This document shows, piece after piece, positions 9,206 through 15,214 of a stretch of DNA of 17,910 bases (position 1 is its first letter; each line of letters begins with the position of its first letter). The position numbers and the translations under genes are program-made. The stretch covers positions 1 to 17,910 of the forward strand of contig JAGCLN010000044.1 in the NCBI GenBank assembly GCA_017646945.1, given 5' to 3'. This DNA is from Clostridia bacterium (GTDB lineage Bacteria; Bacillota; Clostridia; Christensenellales; Borkfalkiaceae). The notes under the pieces are model-generated. The model was not told the DNA's origin. It saw only the letters and a program-made list of their open reading frames with translations, and made no database searches.

Positions 9206-9232
9206 AAAAAAACCTTGCCGATTTCGGCAAGG
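9206..9232 (-). terminator. pyr attenuator terminator, contains the pyrR ribosome site
   Basis: On the minus strand an 8-bp hairpin, CCTTGCCG-AAAT-CGGCAAGG, is followed at once by seven T and then the pyrR ATG. It is a textbook intrinsic terminator placed immediately before the first gene. The AAGG in its 3' arm is the only plausible Shine-Dalgarno for pyrR. The closed hairpin should therefore both stop transcription and hide the ribosome site of any read-through message (inference). Confidence 0.92.
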
Positions 9233-9324
9233 TAAACGTTTCGCTAAAATACACCCTTTGCTTATAAAAAGGGCTACCATATTAAACACGCTCTTGCCGA
9301 TATCTCTGTATCGATTTAAAGATT
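9224..9324 (-). promoter_or_regulatory. PyrR-responsive leader: binding loop and antiterminator
   Basis: The leader of about 119 nt has a stem-loop at 9314-9297 (minus reading), TCGATA-CAGAGA-TATCGG. Its hexaloop CAGAGA matches the known PyrR-binding loop CNGNGA. The 3' side runs on into TCGGCAAG (9300-9293), which can pair over 8 bp with CTTGCCGA (9231-9224), the 5' arm of the terminator. That pairing is the antiterminator. The three exclusive structures follow the established Bacillus pyr model: PyrR-UMP holds the binding loop, frees the terminator arm and stops transcription; without UMP the antiterminator forms. A further hairpin, CCCTTT/AAAGGG, lies between. Confidence 0.88.
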
Positions 9325-9330
9325 ATATTT

Positions 9331-9359
9331 ATTATATATAATAAAGTTCCATTTGTCAA
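9331..9359 (-). promoter_or_regulatory. pyr operon promoter, consensus sigma-A type
   Basis: On the minus strand TTGACA (9359-9354) and TATAAT (9336-9331) are both perfect consensus hexamers with a 17-bp spacer. Transcription would start near 9324. Just upstream (9360-9375) lies GTTATAAACGGATAAC, a short inverted repeat resembling the right end of the palindromic elements. It may be a remnant. Confidence 0.93.
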
Positions 9360-9429
9360 GTTATAAACGGATAACTTTAAAAATTTTTAATCGCTGTTTT
9401 TTTAATGGATTTTTATTTTTTAGAAAAAA

Positions 9430-9833
9430 TTTAAGCCGTTAGTTACAAGTTAGGCAATACGGAATAGTCCGTAAAGTGATTTTGACTTGCCTATTTACGC
9501 TTATTGTTTGTTACCGCGCTCGGCAATGGAATTTACCATTGCCATCGCTCGTTGCCTTACCTAACCGCAAATATCCTAACTCAAAATTGCTTTGCACCTT
9601 AAAGGGTGTATATTTGAGTGGATTTTGGTAAAGGCGAGTGCCGTTGTATATCAATACTACAAACGAGCATTTGCCGTAAGACGACAAATATTCGCCCTTT
9701 AAGGCGCTTTACGGATTATCCCGTATTGCCTCAAGGCTCGCGAAGTTTTTTGGATGAGACTAACCTTGTTGGTTGTCGAAGTCAAAAAACAAAGCAGTAA
9801 CGAAGATAGACGATGCAAATAACGGATTAAAAA
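9430..9833 (+). repeat. Palindromic element, copy C, interrupted by a second element
   Basis: The left end (TTTAAGCCGTTAGTTACAAG, then GTTAGGC at 9449-9455) and the right half match the family. The right half has AAGGCTCG at 9733-9740, the cap GAC-T-AACC-TTGTT-GGTT-GTC at 9758-9777, GCAGTAACGA, and the end AACGGATTAAAA. In other copies GTTAGGC and AAGGCTCG are adjacent; here about 278 bp separate them. In the cap, GACC/GGTC has become AACC/GGTT with both arms changed. With D1 and D2 this fills the gap between the pyr promoter and ppdK. No gene is seen at 9360-10049. Confidence 0.75.
9453..9730 (+). mobile_element. Nested non-coding element with 24-bp inverted ends
   Basis: The ends are 24-bp inverted repeats at 9453-9476 and 9707-9730, matching at 22 of 24 positions (core GGCAATACGG and TCCGTAAAG). 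The interior has more hairpins: GGCAATGG-AATTTA-CCATTGCC at 9522-9543, one joining TGCACC to GGGTGT near 9593-9611, and an imperfect one across 9632-9675. It splits copy C between two motifs that touch in every other copy, so it looks like an insertion. I see no credible coding region and no clear target duplication. A MITE-like element or a mobile structured RNA are both possible. Confidence 0.6.
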
Positions 9834-9900
9834 TTTAAGCCGTTAAAATGCTTAAAAATTAAGGCGTTAGAAACAAGTTATGCGCCGTAAATAACAGAAT
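9829..9900 (+). repeat. Short palindromic element D1, first unit of a 72-bp tandem duplication
   Basis: The 49 bases at 9829-9877 recur exactly at 9901-9949, offset by 72 bp. Each block has a compact left end (TTTAAGCCGTTAAAATGC) followed by AAGGCGTTAGAAACAAG. In D1 a right-end-like GCGCCGTAAATAACAGAAT follows at once, so the central hairpin is missing. It resembles the other minimal copy, H1. Confidence 0.75.
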
Positions 9901-10046
9901 AAAAATTTAAGCCGTTAAAATGCTTAAAAATTAAGGCGTTAGAAACAAGCATAACGAGGCTCACGAAAAAAGGCGGGATTAGATTGACCTTTTGGTCATC
10001 TAAGTCCGCCTTTTAAGTAGAAACAAAGTTATGCGCCGTTTATAGC
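9901..10046 (+). repeat. Palindromic element, copy D2, abutting the ppdK stop
   Basis: This copy follows the second 49-bp block. Its basal helix is GCATAAC (9949-9955) with GTTATGC (10028-10034), different from copies B/G but still complementary. Other parts are the GAGGCTCA motif, a long cap with TTAGAT, bulged T, GACC, TTTT, GGTC, ATCTAA, and a right end GCCGTTTATAGCG. The ppdK TAA at 10050 is a few bases beyond the right end. Confidence 0.78.
9966..10014 (-). terminator. ppdK: ppdK terminator formed by the copy D2 hairpin
   Basis: Read on the minus strand, the D2 cap is a long stem: GGCGGACTTAGATGACC, loop AAAA, then GGTCAATCTAATCCCGCC with small mismatches. Six T follow directly at 9971-9966. 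It lies about 40 nt after the ppdK stop and has the shape of an intrinsic terminator. Other copies lack the GC-rich base plus T run, so this looks like one element adapted to termination (inference). Confidence 0.7.
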
Positions 10047-10049
10047 GTT

Positions 10050-11984
10050 TTAATTTCTGGGGTTTTTAATGTTCGCTTGCGCCGCAGCAAGTCTTGCAAT
10101 GGGAACTCTGAAGGGTGAGCAAGATACGTAAGTTAAACCGATTTTGTGGCAGAATTCGATAGTAGAAGGGTCACCACCGTGTTCACCACAGATACCAAGC
10201 TTAATGTCAGGTCTTGTTTGCTTACCAAGAGTTGAAGCCATTTCAACAAGTTTACCAACGCCGGTTACGTCTAAACGAGCAAACGGGTCGCTTTCGTAAA
10301 TCTTATTGTCATAGTAAGAATCAAGGAACTTACCAGCATCGTCACGAGAGAAACCGAAAGTCATTTGAGTTAAGTCGTTAGTACCGAACGAGAAGAATTC
10401 TGCTTCCTTTGCAATTTCGTCTGCAGTAAGAGCCGCACGCGGAATTTCAATCATAGTACCTACTTTGTATGTAAGGGCTTTGCCGGAATCAGCAATGCAT
10501 TTGCCGGAATTAGCAATGCACTTGTCTGCAGTTTCGGTTACAACGTTTTTAACGAAAGCAAGTTCTTTAATTTCGCCAACGAGCGGAATCATAATTTCAG
10601 GAACAATATTCCATTCAGGATGACGAGCGGAAACAGCGAGAGCCGCTTGGATAACCGCTTGAGTTTGCATCTTAGCAATTTCAGGATAAGTAACTGCTAA
10701 ACGGCAACCACGGTGACCCATCATGGGGTTGAATTCGTGAAGTGAAGAAATTACTGCTTTAAGGTCAGCAACGTCCATATCCATTTCTTTAGCAAGCGCT
10801 ACGATATCGCCTTCATCAGTAGGAACGAATTCGTGAAGCGGCGGGTCAAGGAAACGAATAGTAACGGGGTTGCCTTCAAGCGCTTCGTAAAGTTCTTCAA
10901 AGTCACCTTGTTGCATGGGAAGAAGTTTAGCAAGAGCCTTTTCTCTTTGAGCAGCGGTCTTTGAAACAATCATTTCACGCATTGCTGCAATTCTATCGGG
11001 GTTGAAGAACATATGTTCAGTACGGCAAAGGCCGATACCTTCAGCACCGTAAAGTCTTGCTTGCTTAGCGTCAGTCGGGTTATCTGCGTTAGTTCTTACT
11101 TGTAACGCGCGGAACTTATCAGCAAGTTCCATAATTCTACCGAAGTAACCGGTTACGGTTGCTTCTACGGTAGGAATTGCTTCGCCGTAAATCTTACCGG
11201 TAGAACCGTCAATACTAATAACGTCACCTTCTTTAAATACTTTACCTGCAAGAGTGAAGGTCTTTGCTTCTTCGTTCATAACGATTTCGCTACAACCTGA
11301 TACGCAACAAGTACCCATACCACGAGCAACTACGGCTGCGTGAGAAGTCATACCGCCACGAACGGTTAAGATACCTTCTGAATAGTGCATACCTTCGATA
11401 TCTTCAGGGGAAGTTTCAAGTCTAACAAGGATAACCTTTTCGCCTTTTTGAGTAGCCCATTCGGTAGCATCGTCTGCAGTAAACACAACTTTACCACAAG
11501 CTGCGCCCGGAGATGCTGCTAAACCTTGACCGATAGGCGTTGCCGCTTTTAACTTCTTAGCATCGAATTGCGGGTGTAATAAAGCGTCAAGTTGCTTGGG
11601 GTCAATCATTGAAACTGCTTCTTTTTCAGAAATCATGCCTTCGTCAATTAAGTCGCAAGCGATTTTTAAAGCAGCCGCAGCGGTTCTCTTACCGTTACGA
11701 GTTTGAAGCATAAAGAGTTTGCCTTCTTCAATGGTGAATTCCATATCTTGCATATCTCTGTAATGCTTTTCAAGTTTATCAACGATAGAAACGAATTGAG
11801 CGTATACGTCAGGTTGAGTTTTTTCAAGTTGGTCGATAGTTTGCGGAGTTCTAATACCGGCAACAACGTCTTCACCTTGAGCGTTCATAAGGAATTCACC
11901 GTATAAACCCTTTTCACCAGTAGACGGGTTACGAGAGAACGCAACGCCAGTACCGGAAGTATCGCCCATGTTACCAAATACCAT
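10050..11984 (-). CDS. ppdK: Pyruvate phosphate dikinase, C-terminal part (split gene)
   Basis: PpdK interconverts pyruvate, ATP and phosphate with phosphoenolpyruvate, AMP and diphosphate. This 644-residue frame holds the end of the ATP-grasp region (MLQTRNGKRT, 92-101), the phosphohistidine domain with H215 in GGMTSHAAVVARGMG, and the PEP/pyruvate barrel (CRTEHMFF, GTMIEIPRAAL, FSFGTNDLTQMTFGFSRDDAG, LGICGEHGGDP). It follows an in-frame TAA that divides the ATP-grasp domain. The ATG directly after the TAA is also the conserved Met of the family's NVQ-x-MVFGN segment. No ribosome site is visible, so synthesis would need re-initiation or read-through. A 21-bp tandem duplication (10480-10521) adds seven residues. 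Confidence 0.9.
   Translation of the reverse strand: MVFGNMGDTSGTGVAFSRNPSTGEKGLYGEFLMNAQGEDVVAGIRTPQTIDQLEKTQPDVYAQFVSIVDKLEKHYRDMQDMEFTIEEGKLFMLQTRNGKRTAAAALKIACDLIDEGMISEKEAVSMIDPKQLDALLHPQFDAKKLKAATPIGQGLAASPGAACGKVVFTADDATEWATQKGEKVILVRLETSPEDIEGMHYSEGILTVRGGMTSHAAVVARGMGTCCVSGCSEIVMNEEAKTFTLAGKVFKEGDVISIDGSTGKIYGEAIPTVEATVTGYFGRIMELADKFRALQVRTNADNPTDAKQARLYGAEGIGLCRTEHMFFNPDRIAAMREMIVSKTAAQREKALAKLLPMQQGDFEELYEALEGNPVTIRFLDPPLHEFVPTDEGDIVALAKEMDMDVADLKAVISSLHEFNPMMGHRGCRLAVTYPEIAKMQTQAVIQAALAVSARHPEWNIVPEIMIPLVGEIKELAFVKNVVTETADKCIANSGKCIADSGKALTYKVGTMIEIPRAALTADEIAKEAEFFSFGTNDLTQMTFGFSRDDAGKFLDSYYDNKIYESDPFARLDVTGVGKLVEMASTLGKQTRPDIKLGICGEHGGDPSTIEFCHKIGLTYVSCSPFRVPIARLAAAQANIKNPRN
10480..10521 (-). 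repeat. 21-bp tandem duplication inside ppdK
   Basis: Two 21-bp units, 10480-10500 and 10501-10521, differ at two bases and encode CIANSGK then CIADSGK. The reading frame is kept. From memory of the Clostridium symbiosum enzyme, the stretch between ETA and GTMIEIPRA is about seven residues shorter there, which fits a recent in-frame expansion in a surface linker. Confidence 0.8.
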
Positions 11985-12701
11985 TTATTGAACGTTAACC
12001 GCAGTACCCCAGTCGCCAGGGATATCGTTCATACGTCTGTAATAAATTGCGCGAGGATTGTCCCATGACCTAAATACCGCTTTGATTGCGCCCATAAGTT
12101 GAACTTTGGGGTCAGACGGGAAATCTTCGCCAAGTTTTGCCTTGTATTCAGCCTTGAATTGTTCAGCAAGTTCTTTAAGGTCGTCTGCATCGAGTTCGGT
12201 ATCAAGGGTTACGCCCTTTTTAGCCTTCATTTCGTCAATGAGTTCTTCAAAGTACTTCTTGCCTACTTCCATAACTACGTCACTATACATTTGAATGAAA
12301 CGACGATAACTATCGTATGCGAAACGACGGTTACCAGTCTTTTCAGCAAATCTTTCAACAACAACGTCGTTAAGACCAAGGTTCAAAATAGTGTCCATCA
12401 TACCGGGCATTGACGCTCTTGCGCCTGAACGAACGGATACGAGTAAGGGGTTTTCCATACTGCCGAACTTCTTGCCGGTGATTGCTTCAAGTTTTTCAAC
12501 GTATTCGTTGATTTGCGCGGTAATTTCATCATTGATTTGCTTACCGTCTTTGTAATATTGAGTACATGCTTCAGTAGTGATTGTGAAACCACGGGGAACA
12601 GGCATACCAAGACCAGTCATTTCCGCAAGGTTTGCGCCTTTACCACCGAGAAGATTGCGCATTTTGCCATTGCCTTCGCTAAATAAATACGTATACTTCA
12701 T
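11985..12701 (-). CDS. ppdK: Pyruvate phosphate dikinase, N-terminal part (split gene)
   Basis: This 238-residue frame is the first part of the dikinase ATP-grasp domain: LLGGKGANLAEM (18-29) and VSVRSGARASMPGMMDTILNLG with the ATP-binding arginine. It ends at WGTAVNVQ followed by TAA (11987-11985), exactly where the family normally has one residue before MVFGN. The frame continues unbroken into the C-terminal part. Together they make about 883 residues, close to the usual 874 plus the seven-residue expansion. A TCA serine codon could become TAA by one change. Alone, this half lacks the later ATP-grasp residues and cannot be active. AAGGAG precedes its ATG. Confidence 0.9.
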   Translation of the reverse strand: MKYTYLFSEGNGKMRNLLGGKGANLAEMTGLGMPVPRGFTITTEACTQYYKDGKQINDEITAQINEYVEKLEAITGKKFGSMENPLLVSVRSGARASMPGMMDTILNLGLNDVVVERFAEKTGNRRFAYDSYRRFIQMYSDVVMEVGKKYFEELIDEMKAKKGVTLDTELDADDLKELAEQFKAEYKAKLGEDFPSDPKVQLMGAIKAVFRSWDNPRAIYYRRMNDIPGDWGTAVNVQ

Positions 12702-12760
12702 AAATTCTCCTTATATAAAAAAGTTTATCTTTTTTTATCCAAATAAATTAGCCACTAAAT

Positions 12761-12789
12761 ATAATACAGCATTTTCTTCGTTTTAGCAA
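12761..12789 (-). promoter_or_regulatory. ppdK: ppdK promoter
   Basis: On the minus strand TTGCTA (12789-12784) and TATTAT (12766-12761) are separated by 17 bp. This gives a leader of about 55 nt before the ATG at 12701, with AAGGAG at the expected distance. It lies in the recO-ppdK gap (12702-12852), so ppdK is probably transcribed on its own. The same gap has a weak AT-rich inverted repeat (AAAATAG/CTATTTT, about 12800-12824) that could end recO transcripts. Confidence 0.7.
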
Positions 12790-12852
12790 CCGTTTGAACA
12801 CTAAAATAGTATTTTTTTCTATTTTGTCCGCCACACGCGAACAATCGTTAGT

Positions 12853-13587
12853 TTACGAAATAAAATCTATCAAAGATTTAACTGATTTTACGTTAATTTC
12901 CGTTTTTAGTTGCAAATAATAGGTTAAAAACTTTAAAAGTTTTATTTCTTCTTGCCTTTTAAGAGTTGACTTTGAAATCTCATCGATAGTTTTATTAAAA
13001 ATTTTGCGTAACGCCAAGTAGGTTTCAAGAGTTATTTCCATAGCGTCGTCAATTCTACAAGACGAACAGTAAAACTCGGCAAACCTACCTGAGAAGAATA
13101 CTCTACCGTCGATAAGCGAGTCGCAACCGTTGCAATTAAGAGTTTGTATACCGTAACCTAAAATGGTTATGAAATTAAACAAAAATCCGTTTAAGATTTT
13201 AAGTTCAACGCCTTGGTAGTTTATATATTTTACGGCGTTGACTACCAAAGAAAAAAGGTCGGGGTCGGGTTCGTTTTCAGCGGTTAAAAGGTTTAGAGTT
13301 TCTAAGATGATGGAAGAAGAATAATACTTTTCTAAACTTAGTCTAAGATTAAAAAAACTGTCTATGTAAGTTGCGCCGATAACGGTATAACGCCCCGCCT
13401 TTTCGGCAAGCACGAATTCGCACAAGGCAAAAGGTTCGGAAGCGAATTTTAATTTTGCTCCCGATTTTTTAACCCCTTTTATGCCTGCGGTTATCTTCCC
13501 TTTTTCTAAGGAATATAAGGTCAAAATCTTGTCGTTATCCTTATAGTCGACCGATTTTAACACTATGGCGTTAACGATAATGTCCAT
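12853..13587 (-). CDS. recO: DNA repair protein RecO
   Basis: RecO helps load RecA onto SSB-coated DNA with RecR in recombinational gap repair. The 244-residue protein begins with the OB-fold strand pattern typical of RecO (IVNAIVLKSVDYKDNDKILTLYS). It contains a zinc knuckle with C152, C155, C174 and C177 (CNGC ... CSSC), found in many Firmicute RecO proteins. Length fits. It starts 5 nt after the yqzL stop without a strong ribosome site, so it is probably translated by coupling. The yqzL-recO order is the common Firmicute arrangement. Confidence 0.92.
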   Translation of the reverse strand: MDIIVNAIVLKSVDYKDNDKILTLYSLEKGKITAGIKGVKKSGAKLKFASEPFALCEFVLAEKAGRYTVIGATYIDSFFNLRLSLEKYYSSSIILETLNLLTAENEPDPDLFSLVVNAVKYINYQGVELKILNGFLFNFITILGYGIQTLNCNGCDSLIDGRVFFSGRFAEFYCSSCRIDDAMEITLETYLALRKIFNKTIDEISKSTLKRQEEIKLLKFLTYYLQLKTEINVKSVKSLIDFIS

Positions 13588-13592
13588 AAAAA

Positions 13593-13748
13593 TTATTCTT
13601 TTTCTTTATCTATGAAAGATTTTCTGTTTTTTTTCGCCTTGTTGTATAGAAAGTAGTAGCCTATATGACCCGTTCTTTCAAACAAGCCCCAACAAATTCT
13701 ATCAAGGGTATCAAATTCTTCGCCCTTGTTGTTATTGCCGTTATTCAT
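13593..13748 (-). CDS. yqzL: YqzL-family small protein upstream of recO
   Basis: This is a 51-residue protein starting at ATG 13748 behind a strong AAGGGGGTG ribosome site and ending 5 nt before recO. The middle reads DRICWGLFERTGHIGYYFLY, which I recognise as the YqzL pattern (conserved W, F, TG-I and a YxxY-like end). The N terminus is Asn/Gly-rich and the C terminus is very basic then acidic (KAKKNRKSFIDKEKE). YqzL proteins lie directly before recO in many Firmicutes and their function is not established. The family call rests on this motif, size and position. Confidence 0.82.
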   Translation of the reverse strand: MNNGNNNKGEEFDTLDRICWGLFERTGHIGYYFLYNKAKKNRKSFIDKEKE

Positions 13749-13800
13749 AAACACCCCCTTGTTTTAGTATTATGGGGAATTTATGAAAGATATATTCATT

Positions 13801-13904
13801 ACTGCGTAATGAGTGATATGCAAACTTTAAGTTTGCGTTAGATTGACCTTTTTGGTCAACGAAGTCAAAACACAAAGGTAACGCATACGTTTGTTCAACG
13901 AACT
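13801..13904 (+). repeat. Palindromic element, copy E (divergent)
   Basis: This is a degenerate copy. It has a short palindrome, GCAAACTTTAAGTTTGC (13820-13836), a basal pairing TGCGTTA/TAACGCA, the cap TGACC-TTTTT-GGTCA and the AAGTCAAAA-ACAAAG-GTAACGC segment shared with copy C. The standard left and right ends are not recognisable. A GTTTGTTCAACGA block at 13889-13901 recurs at 17249-17261. This copy begins about 50 nt upstream of yqzL. Copies E, F and G fill the gap 13749-14147, where no gene is seen. Confidence 0.6.
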
Positions 13905-14014
13905 TTTAAGACGTTAGAAACGAGTTAGGCAAGGCTCGTAAAACTTGGGAGGGTGCAATAGACCTTTTTGGTCATTGCAGTCGCACGAGTTAACGAAGCT
14001 TATAATAGAACTCG
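13905..14014 (+). repeat. Palindromic element, copy F
   Basis: The left end TTTAAGACGTTAGAAACGAG, then GTTAGGC and AAGGCTCG, are standard. The cap is TGCAAT, bulged A, GACC, TTTTT, GGTC, ATTGCA: a perfect pairing with sequence different from other copies. The right end is atypical, but AACTCGTTT pairs exactly with AAACGAGTT of the left end, so closure of the hairpin is kept by other bases. Copy G starts directly after it. Confidence 0.75.
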
Positions 14015-14142
14015 TTTAAGACGTTAGAAACAAGTTAGGCAAGGCTCGACGGCAAGCCTATGGACACAATAGACCTTGTTGGTCATTGGGGTCATAGGTT
14101 GACGGCAGTAAACACAGCCTAACGCCGTTTATAACGGATTAA
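14015..14142 (+). repeat. Palindromic element, copy G (full length)
   Basis: This full-length copy matches copy B (109-236) except for one G/A change and a one-base loop indel with a T/G difference. The ends, GTTAGGC/GCCTAAC helix, AAGGCTCG, the CCTATG/CATAGG helix, GACC-TTGTT-GGTC cap and GGCAGTAA are all present. It lies just beyond the kdgK terminator in minus-strand reading. Confidence 0.85.
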
Positions 14143-14147
14143 GAATT

Positions 14148-14171
14148 AAAGACGGCTTGAAAGCCGTCTTT
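14148..14171 (-). terminator. kdgA-kdgK operon terminator
   Basis: A perfect inverted repeat, AAAGACGGCTT and AAGCCGTCTTT with two bases between, lies 18 nt after the kdgK stop. On the minus strand the stem ends in TTTAATTCTT, a modest T tract. The same hairpin faces copy G on the other side. It is probably the operon terminator; its T run is short. Confidence 0.72.
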
Positions 14172-14189
14172 GTCTTTATCTCTTATAAA

Positions 14190-15212
14190 TTATCTTTGTA
14201 CGCGACCTGACGCATCGCCACCTGCTAACTTCTTAACTTCATCAACGGAAACTAAGTTGTAGTCACCTTCGATAGAATGCTTTAAGCAACTTGCGGCAAC
14301 GGCAAATTCGATTGTTTCTTGAGCGGAATAACCGTTAAGTAACGAGTAGATAAGACCGCCACCGAAACTATCGCCACCGCCAACGCGGTCAACGATATGA
14401 ACGGCGTATTTTTTACTGAAATACGCTTCGCCACCGGTGTAAAGCATAGCAGACCAGTTATTGTCGTTTGCGGATAAGCTTTCTCTTAAAGTGATTGCTA
14501 CGCCTTTAAAATTAAACTTGTCGGTAAGTTTTTTAGCAACGGAAATATAACCTTCTCTGTTGAGTTTACCGCTGTTGATATCGGTGTTATCGGCTTCGAT
14601 ACCGAAAACGTCTTTCGCGTCTTCTTCGTTAGCGATACAGTAATCAACGTAGGGGCAAAGTTCGCTCATAACCTTACCTGCTTTTTCTTTAGACCAAAGT
14701 TTCTTGCGGTAGTTAAGGTCGGTAGAAACGATAATGTTTCTCTTCTTTGCTTCTTTGAGCGCGGTTAAAGTGATTTCCGCCATAGAATCTGAAAGGGCGG
14801 GTGTAATACCTGTAAAGTGGAACCACTCGGTACCTTCAAAAATCTTATCCCAGTCAAAGTCTTCAGGTTTTGCCATAGCGATTGCTGAGTACGCTCTGTC
14901 GTAAATAACCTTACTCGGTCTTTGAGAAGCGCCCTTTTCGCAGTAGTAAACGCCTACTCTTTCGCCACCGCGAACGATTTTAGAACAGTCAACGCCGAAC
15001 TTTCTTAAAGAGTTAACAACTGATTGACCGATTTCGTGTTCGGGAAGTTTTGAACAGAAAGCAACGTCTACCCCATAGTTTGCAAGTGAAACTGCAACGT
15101 TCGCTTCCGCGCCACCGAAAGTAGCAAGGTACTTTTCTGCTTGTAAAAATCTGTAATAACCTTCCGGCGCAAGCCTTAACATAAGTTCGCCAAAAGTAAC
15201 AACTTTAGCCAT
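14190..15212 (-). CDS. kdgK: 2-keto-3-deoxygluconate kinase (PfkB family)
   Basis: This kinase phosphorylates 2-keto-3-deoxygluconate to KDPG, which the neighbouring aldolase cleaves. The 340-residue ribokinase-fold protein has the N-terminal sugar-site motif GGAEANVAVSLA (33-44) and the PfkB signature DRVGGGDSFGGGLIYSLLNG, with the catalytic base D281. The anion hole reads GGGD instead of the commoner GAGD, a variant I associate with KDG kinases. It starts 2 nt after kdgA, and its AAAGGAG ribosome site covers the kdgA stop. Substrate is inferred from family resemblance plus the aldolase; another PfkB sugar is less likely. Confidence 0.9.
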   Translation of the reverse strand: MAKVVTFGELMLRLAPEGYYRFLQAEKYLATFGGAEANVAVSLANYGVDVAFCSKLPEHEIGQSVVNSLRKFGVDCSKIVRGGERVGVYYCEKGASQRPSKVIYDRAYSAIAMAKPEDFDWDKIFEGTEWFHFTGITPALSDSMAEITLTALKEAKKRNIIVSTDLNYRKKLWSKEKAGKVMSELCPYVDYCIANEEDAKDVFGIEADNTDINSGKLNREGYISVAKKLTDKFNFKGVAITLRESLSANDNNWSAMLYTGGEAYFSKKYAVHIVDRVGGGDSFGGGLIYSLLNGYSAQETIEFAVAASCLKHSIEGDYNLVSVDEVKKLAGGDASGRVQR

Positions 15213-15214
15213 AA

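Noticed and set aside
9206..9289. Longer pyrR from GTG 9289
   Set aside because: The extra residues would be translated from the attenuator leader, no family member shows them, and ATG 9205 gives the normal PyrR N terminus.
9618..9800. 60-codon open frame on the plus strand within the nested element
   Set aside because: It crosses hairpins and both element borders, lacks a clear ribosome site, and its composition shows no recognisable domain.
9430..9833. Insertion sequence or transposase gene
   Set aside because: Inverted ends exist, but no open frame of transposase size or motif occurs in any gap; any mobility would have to be supplied from elsewhere.
11985..11987. TAA reassigned to an amino acid in this organism
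   Set aside because: TAA ends most other genes here at normal family lengths (for example pyrE, pyrF, carB, pyrR), so a general reassignment is not supported.
13801..14142. CRISPR array
   Set aside because: Units are about 128 bp, abut without unique spacers, and both repeated and variable parts belong to one folded element; no cas genes are seen.
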